64,000 nt of DNA from Streptomyces tendae (GTDB lineage: Bacteria; Actinomycetota; Actinomycetes; Streptomycetales; Streptomycetaceae), in assembly GCF_008632955.1 (NCBI RefSeq), contig NZ_CP043959.1:4960001-5024000 (forward strand), read 5' to 3'. A program made the translations under genes and the position numbers. Position 1 is the stretch's first letter. Each line of letters opens with the position of its first letter. The notes beneath the pieces were generated by a model. It had not been told where the DNA came from. It saw only the letters and a program-made list of their open reading frames with translations, and did no database searches. Below, one piece after another: positions 58,792-64,000 of this stretch.

Positions 58792-60213
58792 TCAGCCGAC
58801 CGCGCCTTCCATCTGGAGCTCGATCAGCCGGTTGAGCTCGAGCGCGTACTCCATCGGCAGTTCCTTGGCGATCGGCTCGACGAAGCCGCGCACGATCATC
58901 GCCATCGCCTCGAACTCGCTCAGACCGCGGCTCATCAGGTAGAAGAGCTGGTCCTCGGAGACCTTGGAGACGGTCGCCTCGTGGCCCATGGACACGTCGT
59001 CCTCGCGGACGTCCACGTAGGGGTAGGTGTCCGAGCGGGAGATGGTGTCCACGAGCAGCGCGTCGCACAGCACGTTGGACTTGGCGCCGGGGGCGCCCTC
59101 GCCGATCTCGATCAGACCGCGGTAGGAGGTACGGCCGCCACCGCGCGCCACCGACTTGGAGACGATGTTGGACGAGGTGTTCGGGGCCATGTGGACCATC
59201 TTGGCGCCCGCGTCCTGGTGCTGGCCCTCGCCCGCGAAGGCGATGGACAGGGTCTCGCCCTTGGCGTGCTCGCCCATCAGGTAGACGGCCGGGTACTTCA
59301 TGGTGACCTTGGAGCCGATGTTGCCGTCGACCCACTCCATGGTCGCGCCCTCGTAGGCCACGGCGCGCTTGGTGACCAGGTTGTAGACGTTGTTCGACCA
59401 GTTCTGGATGGTCGTGTAACGGCAGCGGGCGTTCTTCTTGACGATGATCTCGACGACCGCGGAGTGCAGCGAGTCCGACTTGTAGATCGGCGCGGTGCAG
59501 CCCTCGACGTAGTGCACGTAGGCACCCTCGTCGACGATGATCAGGGTCCGCTCGAACTGACCCATGTTCTCGGTGTTGATCCGGAAGTAGGCCTGGAGCG
59601 GGATCTCCACGTGCACGCCCGGGGGGACGTAGATGAAGGAGCCGCCGGACCACACCGCGGAGTTCAGTGACGCGAACTTGTTGTCGCCGACCGGGATGAC
59701 CGTGCCGAAGTACTCCTTGAAGAGCTCCGGGTGCTCCTTCAGGGCGGTGTCGGTGTCGAGGAAGATGACGCCCTGCTCCTCCAGGTCCTCGCGGATCTGG
59801 TGGTAGACGACCTCGGACTCGTACTGGGCGGCGACACCGGCGACGAGGCGCTTCTTCTCGGCCTCGGGGATGCCCAGCTTGTCGTAGGTGTTCTTGATGT
59901 CCTCGGGGAGGTCCTCCCAGGACTCCGCCTGCTTCTCCGTGGAGCGCACGAAGTACTTGATGTTGTCGAAGTCGATGCCGGAGAGGTCGGAGCCCCAGTT
60001 CGGCATGGGCTTCTTCTCGAACAGGCGCAGGCCCTTGAGACGGAGCTTGGTCATCCACTCCGGCTCGTTCTTCTTCCCGGAGATGTCCCGGACGACTTCC
60101 TCGTTCAGGCCGCGTCGCGCCGACGCACCGGCCTCGTCACGGTCGGCCCAGCCGTATTCGTAGTTGCCCAGACCCTCCAGCTCGGGGTGGGCAGTCTCCG
60201 TGGGGAGAGTCAT
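58792..60213 (-). CDS. sufB: SufB scaffold protein
   Basis: SufB is the scaffold on which the Fe-S cluster is built. The 473-residue protein contains YGWADRDEAGASARRGLNEEVVRDISGKKNEPEWMTKLRLKGLRLF, YVHYVEGCTAPIYKSDSLHSAVVEI, NWSNNVYNLVTKRAVAYEGATMEWVDGNIGSKVTMKYPAVYL and DEDVSMGH-like C-terminal blocks (DVSMGHEATVSKVSEDQLFYLMSRGLSEFEAMAMIVRGFVEPI). Its length is normal and no intein is inserted. The ATG at 60213 overlaps the sufR stop. Confidence 0.95.
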   Translation of the reverse strand: MTLPTETAHPELEGLGNYEYGWADRDEAGASARRGLNEEVVRDISGKKNEPEWMTKLRLKGLRLFEKKPMPNWGSDLSGIDFDNIKYFVRSTEKQAESWEDLPEDIKNTYDKLGIPEAEKKRLVAGVAAQYESEVVYHQIREDLEEQGVIFLDTDTALKEHPELFKEYFGTVIPVGDNKFASLNSAVWSGGSFIYVPPGVHVEIPLQAYFRINTENMGQFERTLIIVDEGAYVHYVEGCTAPIYKSDSLHSAVVEIIVKKNARCRYTTIQNWSNNVYNLVTKRAVAYEGATMEWVDGNIGSKVTMKYPAVYLMGEHAKGETLSIAFAGEGQHQDAGAKMVHMAPNTSSNIVSKSVARGGGRTSYRGLIEIGEGAPGAKSNVLCDALLVDTISRSDTYPYVDVREDDVSMGHEATVSKVSEDQLFYLMSRGLSEFEAMAMIVRGFVEPIAKELPMEYALELNRLIELQMEGAVG

Positions 60214-60923
60214 GCGGGGTTCCTCCCGGACGTGCTTGCAGATGCGTTGTGGGAAATCTTGGGGATGAACGTCGTGCAGACGCCGTCGCCGTGCGCGATC
60301 GTCGCCAGCCGCTGTACGTGCGTACCGAGAAGCTCGGCGAAAAATTCCGTCTCGGCCTCGCAGAGCTGTGGGAACTGTTCGGCGACGTGGGCGACCGGGC
60401 AGTGGTGCTGGCAGAGCTGCTCGCCGACCGGTGCGCTGCGCGCGGTGGCAGCGTACCCGTCCGCGCTGAGCGCCTTGGCCAGCGCCTCCGTCCGCTTCTC
60501 GGGCGGCACACCCTCGACCGCCTTGCGGTACGCGCCGGCCTGACCGGCGATGCGGGCGCGGGCGAACGCGGCGATCGCCTCGCCGCCGCCCTCCCGCTCC
60601 GCGATCCAGCGCAGCGCGTCCACCGCCAGTTTGTCGTAGGACTGGTCGAAGGCGTCCCGGCCGCAGTCGGTCAGGGCGAACGCCTTGGCCGGGCGCCCAC
60701 GCGAGCGGGCGCCGTAGACGCGGCGGTCACGGGCCTCCACCACGTTGTCCGCGGCCAGGGCGTCCAGATGCCGGCGTACGGCCGCCTGGGTGAGCTTCAG
60801 CCGCTCGGCCAGTTCGGCGACGGTCGACGGGCCGTGATCCAGGATGGAGCGGGCGACGCGGTTGCGGGTGGACCGCTCACCGGTTGCCAGCTCCTCGTGG
60901 GACGCCTCGCCAACGTTTTTCAC
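60210..60923 (-). CDS. sufR: SufR-type Fe-S-sensing repressor
   Basis: SufR represses the suf operon when Fe-S supply is sufficient. The 237-residue protein (GTG at 60923, VKNVGEASHEELATGERSTRN) has a winged helix RVARSILDHGPSTVAELAERLKLTQAAVRRHLDALAADNVVEAR and a C-terminal Cys-containing segment (GEQLCQHHCPVAHVAEQFPQLCEAETEFF), which fits Fe-S coordination. The frame is open upstream to TTG 60959, but the GTG matches the family N-terminus from memory and begins inside a palindrome (60923-60936). It overlaps sufB by ATGA. Confidence 0.92.
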   Translation of the reverse strand: MKNVGEASHEELATGERSTRNRVARSILDHGPSTVAELAERLKLTQAAVRRHLDALAADNVVEARDRRVYGARSRGRPAKAFALTDCGRDAFDQSYDKLAVDALRWIAEREGGGEAIAAFARARIAGQAGAYRKAVEGVPPEKRTEALAKALSADGYAATARSAPVGEQLCQHHCPVAHVAEQFPQLCEAETEFFAELLGTHVQRLATIAHGDGVCTTFIPKISHNASASTSGRNPA

Positions 60924-60936
60924 AACGCCATTGTTG
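60923..60936. promoter_or_regulatory. SufR operator candidate, CAAC-N6-GTTG
   Basis: The inverted repeat CAAC-GCCATT-GTTG covers the first base of the sufR GTG start and the bases just upstream. The same CAAC-N6-GTTG form is known for SufR in cyanobacteria. It fits direct autorepression by blocking the promoter or transcription start. Confidence 0.6.
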
Positions 60937-60992
60937 CGTAATTCATCGGAGCCCGGCAAGCCGCGTCCTGACCGCCCCCCGTGCGCTGCGTC

Positions 60993-61011
60993 ACTTAGGT
61001 GAACCTAATCT
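60993..61011. promoter_or_regulatory. Iron-box-like site upstream of suf
   Basis: TTAGGTGAACCTAATCTGA matches the DtxR/IdeR/DmdR 19-bp iron box at 14 of 19 positions and contains the perfect inverted repeat TTAGGT-GA-ACCTAA. It is 70 bp upstream of the sufR start. Control of Fe-S assembly by an iron-dependent repressor is plausible. Confidence 0.55.
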
Positions 61012-61028
61012 GACCTGCGCAAACGATC

Positions 61029-61042
61029 TTTGATCGATCAAA
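61029..61042. promoter_or_regulatory. Perfect 14-bp palindrome TTTGATCGATCAAA
   Basis: This AT-rich palindrome stands out in a GC-rich region between the sufR promoter and the divergent ABC operon. The protein that binds it is unknown; it could affect either side. Confidence 0.4.
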
Positions 61043-61199
61043 CCGGGGACGCTCCCGGACACCCCGTGGACACCACCCGCACCCCCTCCGACCGGCCAGG
61101 TTGTCCGTCGGGGACCACTCGGCGCGGGTCCAGGCAAGGGCGCTTTTCCCGTCCGGGCGACTTCCCGCACCCCCCGGTCGGAGCCGCCCGGCATCTCCC

Positions 61200-61205
61200 T
61201 AGACT
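61200..61205 (+). promoter_or_regulatory. Candidate -10 for a leaderless ABC transporter mRNA
   Basis: TAGACT ends 8 bp before the ATG at 61214, and no ribosome site precedes that ATG, so transcription probably starts at or near the first codon. Confidence 0.5.
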
Positions 61206-61213
61206 CGTGACCC

Positions 61214-62137
61214 ATGCGAAGTGAGCCCGTGGTCCAGGTGCAGGCCCTGGTGAAGCGGTACGGCGCGAAGACCGCGGTGGACGGCCTCGACCTGGTGGCC
61301 CGGCAGGGCGTGACCGCCGTGCTCGGCCCCAACGGCGCCGGCAAGACGACCACGGTAGAGACCTGCGAGGGGTACCGGAGGCCGGACTCCGGCACGGTAC
61401 GCGTCCTGGGCCTCGACCCGGTCCGCCAGACGGCGGCGCTGCGGCCCCGCATCGGCGTGATGCTCCAGTCCGGCGGCGTGTACGCGGGGGCCCGGGCGGA
61501 GGAGATGCTGCGGCACGTGGCCAAACTGCACGCGCGCCCGCTGGACGTCGACGCGCTGATCGAGCGGCTCGGCCTCGGCTCCTGCGGCCGGACCACGTAC
61601 CGGAGGCTGTCCGGCGGGCAGCAGCAGCGGCTCGCGCTGGCGATGGCCGTGGTGGGCCGCCCGGAACTGGTGTTCCTGGACGAGCCGACCGCCGGCCTCG
61701 ACCCGCAGGCCCGCCACGCCACCTGGGACCTGGTCCGCGACCTGCGCACCGACGGCGTCTCCGTCGTCCTGACCACGCACTACATGGACGAGGCCGAGCA
61801 GCTCGCCGACGACGTGGCGATCATCGACGCCGGCCGGGTCGTCGCCCAGGGCTCCCCCGAGGAGCTGTGCCGCGGCGGCGCCGAGAACACCCTGCGCTTC
61901 TCCGGACGGCCCGGGCTGGACGTGGCCTCCCTGCTCAAGGCGCTGCCGTCCGACGCCTCGGCCGCCGAGGTGACCCCGGGCTCCTACCGGGTCACCGGCA
62001 AGGTCGACCCGCAGCTGCTCGCCACGGTGACCTCCTGGTGCGCGCAGCACGGCGTGCTGCCGGACCGGATCTCGGTGGAGCGCCACACCTTGGAAGACGT
62101 CTTTCTGGAGCTGACCGGCAAGGAGCTGCGTTCGTGA
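61214..62137 (+). CDS. ABC exporter ATPase (DrrA-like)
   Basis: The 307-residue ATPase has Walker A LGPNGAGKTTTVETCEGYRRP, Q-loop VMLQSGGVY, signature YRRLSGGQQQRLALAMAVVG, Walker B ELVFLDEPTAGLDPQARH and the switch His in VVLTTHYMDEAEQL. The C-terminal domain ends HTLEDVFLELTGKELRS, as in antibiotic and lipid exporters. The last 33 bp are duplicated 92 bp downstream. It works with the permease at 62226; the substrate is unknown. Confidence 0.93.
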   Translation: MRSEPVVQVQALVKRYGAKTAVDGLDLVARQGVTAVLGPNGAGKTTTVETCEGYRRPDSGTVRVLGLDPVRQTAALRPRIGVMLQSGGVYAGARAEEMLRHVAKLHARPLDVDALIERLGLGSCGRTTYRRLSGGQQQRLALAMAVVGRPELVFLDEPTAGLDPQARHATWDLVRDLRTDGVSVVLTTHYMDEAEQLADDVAIIDAGRVVAQGSPEELCRGGAENTLRFSGRPGLDVASLLKALPSDASAAEVTPGSYRVTGKVDPQLLATVTSWCAQHGVLPDRISVERHTLEDVFLELTGKELRS

Positions 62138-62229
62138 TCACGCATCACACCGGGACCGGCCGGGGGTCCGGGGGTTGTCCCCCGGGAAGGCACAGCCTGG
62201 AGCTGACCGGCAAGGAGCTGCGCTCGTGA
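62105..62229 (+). repeat. 33-bp direct repeat, end of the ATPase gene duplicated
   Basis: The 33 bp at 62105-62137 (ctggagctgaccggcaagga then gctgcgttcgtga) recur at 62197-62229 with one difference (t to c). The second copy contains the permease start GTG, as expected if the original arrangement was a GTGA overlap. The 59 bp between the copies are not coding and include a gggggtt/gtccccc hairpin. Confidence 0.85.
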
Positions 62230-62996
62230 CGGCCACCGGGACCTACTCACCGCAGCCGGGCGCGGCGCCGCTGGCCCGCATGATCGGCGCCCAGGCGGTG
62301 CTCGAGACGAAGATGCTGCTGCGCAACGGTGAGCAGCTGCTGCTCACCGTGGTCATCCCCACCCTGCTGCTGGTGCTGTTCAGCACCGTGGACGTGGTGG
62401 ACACCGGTGACGGCGCGGCGGTCGACTTCCTGGCGCCCGGCATCCTGGCGCTCGCCGTGATGTCGACGGCGTTCACCGGGCAGGCCATCGCGACCGGCTT
62501 CGAGCGCCGCTACGGCGTGCTGAAGCGGCTCGCCGCGTCGCCGCTGCCGCGCTGGGGCCTGATGACCGCCAAGACGCTGTCGGTGCTGGTCACCGAGGTG
62601 CTCCAGGTGGTCCTGGTGACGGTGATCGCGCTGCTGCTCGGCTGGGACCCGCAGGGCAGCGCCCTCGCGGTGGTCGCCCTGTTGATCCTCGGCACGGCGG
62701 CCTTCTCCGGGCTCGGGCTGCTGATGGCCGGCACGCTCAAGGCGGAGGCGACCCTCGCCGCCGCCAACCTGGTCTTCCTGCTGCTGCTCGTCGGCGGCGG
62801 GGTGGTCGTGCCGCTGGACAAGTTCCCCGACGCGGCGCAGCACGTACTGGGCCTGCTGCCCATCACCGCGCTGTCGGAGGGCCTGCGGGACGTGCTCCAG
62901 CACGGGGCCGGGATGCCCTGGGCCGACCTCGGCGTCCTCACCGCGTGGGCGGTCGCGGGGCTCGCGGCGGCCGGCGCGTTCTTCCGCTGGGAGTAG
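62226..62996 (+). CDS. ABC-2 type permease
   Basis: The 256-residue membrane protein has six predicted helices: LLLTVVIPTLLLVLFSTVD, FLAPGILALAVMSTAFTGQAIATGFERRYGVLKRLAASPLPRW (the ABC-2 signature), GLMTAKTLSVLVTEVLQVVLVTVIALLLGW, and AAANLVFLLLLVGGGVVVPLDKFPDAAQHVLGLLPITALSEGLRDVL. Start GTG 62226 has AAGGAG 7 bp upstream, inside the duplicated segment. It forms an exporter with the ATPase. Confidence 0.9.
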   Translation: MTATGTYSPQPGAAPLARMIGAQAVLETKMLLRNGEQLLLTVVIPTLLLVLFSTVDVVDTGDGAAVDFLAPGILALAVMSTAFTGQAIATGFERRYGVLKRLAASPLPRWGLMTAKTLSVLVTEVLQVVLVTVIALLLGWDPQGSALAVVALLILGTAAFSGLGLLMAGTLKAEATLAAANLVFLLLLVGGGVVVPLDKFPDAAQHVLGLLPITALSEGLRDVLQHGAGMPWADLGVLTAWAVAGLAAAGAFFRWE

Positions 62997-63059
62997 TGCG
63001 GGATGCCCGGAACCGACCCTCGTGAAAGTGTGCACAAGCGGCGGCCTACGATGGGACGC

Positions 63060-64000
63060 GTGCCAAACGTGACCCGCGCCGACGCCCAGGCGGCCCTGCG
63101 CAACCCGCTCGCCTTCATCGCCGCCCGCTGGACCCCGGATCCCCGGACCGTCCGCCGCGCGGCCCTCACCGCGCTCGTCATGTCGGTGGTCATCGTGGTC
63201 ACCGGCGGCGCGGTGCGGCTGACCGGCTCCGGACTGGGCTGCCCGACCTGGCCCAAGTGCACCGACGACTCGCTCACCACGACCAGCGAGATGGGCCTGC
63301 ACGGCGTCATCGAGTTCGGCAACCGCCTGCTGACCTACGTGCTCTGCGCCGCCGTCGGCTGGGCGATCATCGCCGCGCGTTCGCAGAAGCCGTACCGGCG
63401 CAGCCTCACCCGGCTGGGCTGGACGCAGTTCTGGGTCGTCATGGGCAACGCGGTCCTCGGCGGCATCGTGGTGCTGGTCGGCCTGAACCCGTACACGGTC
63501 GCGGCGCACTTCCTGCTGTCCTCGGCGCTGATCGCGGTCGCCACGGTGATGTGGCAGCGCACCCGCGAGGGCGACACGGAGCCCCGGCCGCTGGTCGGCA
63601 AGGCCGTGCAGCAGCTGGTGTGGTTCCTGGTGGGCGCGTCCGTGCTGCTGATCGCGGCCGGCACGGTGGTCACCGGCGCGGGCCCGCACGCGGGTGACTC
63701 CAGCGAGGTCCCGCGGATGCCGCTGGACTGGGAGACGGTCAGCAAGCTGCACGCCGTGCTGGCGTGGATCGTGGTGACGCTGACGTTCGCCCTGTGGTTC
63801 GTGCTCAAGGCGGTCGACGCCCCCAGGGGCCCGCTGGCCCGCACCCGCGAACTGTTCCTCGTCCTGCTCGCGCAGGGCCTCATCGGCTACGTGCAGTACT
63901 TCACGGACCTGCCCGAGGTTCTGGTGGGCCTGCACATGTTCGGCTCCTGCGTGATGTGGATCTGGGTGCTGCGCGTCCTGCTGTCGCTGCGCGAGCGCCC
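63060..64000 (+). CDS. ctaA: Heme A synthase CtaA (COX15 family), cut by window edge
   Basis: CtaA oxidises heme O to heme A for cytochrome oxidase. The visible 313 residues show the family pattern: ALTALVMSVVIVVTGGAVRLTGSGLGCPTWPKCTDDS (Cys pair in the first loop), GLHGVIEFGNRLLTYVL (heme-binding His), AHFLLSSALIAVATVMW, SKLHAVLAWIVVTLTF and LVGLHMFGSCVMWIWVL. TACGAT at 63047-63052 would be the -10 of a leaderless mRNA starting at GTG 63060; an in-frame ATG at 63051 overlaps this box. The C-terminus lies beyond the window. Confidence 0.9.
   Translation, partial: MPNVTRADAQAALRNPLAFIAARWTPDPRTVRRAALTALVMSVVIVVTGGAVRLTGSGLGCPTWPKCTDDSLTTTSEMGLHGVIEFGNRLLTYVLCAAVGWAIIAARSQKPYRRSLTRLGWTQFWVVMGNAVLGGIVVLVGLNPYTVAAHFLLSSALIAVATVMWQRTREGDTEPRPLVGKAVQQLVWFLVGASVLLIAAGTVVTGAGPHAGDSSEVPRMPLDWETVSKLHAVLAWIVVTLTFALWFVLKAVDAPRGPLARTRELFLVLLAQGLIGYVQYFTDLPEVLVGLHMFGSCVMWIWVLRVLLSLRER

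Overview
The window reads as about 64 kb of a Streptomyces chromosome. GC is very high, third-position GC is strong, gene spacing is tight with many ATGA/GTGA overlaps, and several families are typical of streptomycetes: a conservon, MurT/GatD, DUF742, DUF6213, TerD, the SUF operon and an F420-type oxidoreductase. No canonical tRNA, rRNA, CRISPR array, prophage or intact insertion sequence was seen. Both edges cut genes: a roadblock protein on the left and heme A synthase on the right.

Layout. 0-6.3 kb: a signalling conservon on the minus strand (cvnA histidine kinase, cvnB roadblock, cvnC DUF742 with a long decapeptide repeat, cvnD GTPase), a second roadblock gene at the edge, an F420/FMN oxidoreductase and an MHYT membrane sensor. 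6.4-9.3 kb: a methyltransferase and small conserved or membrane proteins. 9.5-13.7 kb: xylose catabolism (xylA and xylB divergent, then a ROK regulator). 13.9-26 kb: fatty-acid-type genes (three acyl-CoA dehydrogenases, a quinone reductase), XRE-cupin and TetR regulators, a thioredoxin-reductase-like flavoprotein, an ATP-dependent DNA ligase with a Nudix protein, an aldehyde dehydrogenase, and a frameshifted phosphodiesterase. 26-31 kb: peptide deformylase, MurT-GatD (lipid II amidation), 6-phosphofructokinase and CtaG. 31.4-35.5 kb: a LytS-type kinase, sodium:solute symporter, small membrane protein and LytTR regulator in one module. 35.6-38.3 kb: an Lrp regulator, a dimethylargininase-family hydrolase and ornithine aminotransferase. 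38.4-41.8 kb: a chimeric gene joins a PAS-PAS-GAF sensor to the tail of a sugar ABC permease, followed by the second permease and a polyol-type dehydrogenase. This is a visible rearrangement junction. 42-45.5 kb: a double TerD protein and the Ro60 orthologue rsr, preceded on the same strand by three Y-RNA-like genes. 45.9-54.3 kb: a large uncharacterised protein, a secreted nuclease, DUF3618 and holin-like membrane proteins, DapA- and DapD-family enzymes, and a TetR/SMR efflux pair. 54.3-61 kb: the complete SUF Fe-S operon (sufR-B-D-ferredoxin-C-S-U-DUF59). 61.2-64 kb: a two-gene ABC exporter and ctaA.

The most notable finding is the Ro60 locus (43.5-45.5 kb). Three tandem RNA elements share one architecture: a terminal helix, a GTGCG internal loop, a 9-bp upper helix always broken at the fourth pair, then TACTTC. 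Two of them contain a tRNA-like domain in permuted order (T-arm, closed acceptor hairpin, D-arm), as expected of bacterial Y RNAs that mimic tRNA. The second notable point is the breakpoint near 39,836. It truncates a two-component-type phosphatase/sensor gene and an ABC importer together, so either this genome carries a large rearrangement or the assembly is chimeric here. The suf promoter region also carries a CAAC-N6-GTTG motif, an iron-box-like site and a perfect 14-bp palindrome.

All calls rest on reading motifs and gene context. No database search was possible.
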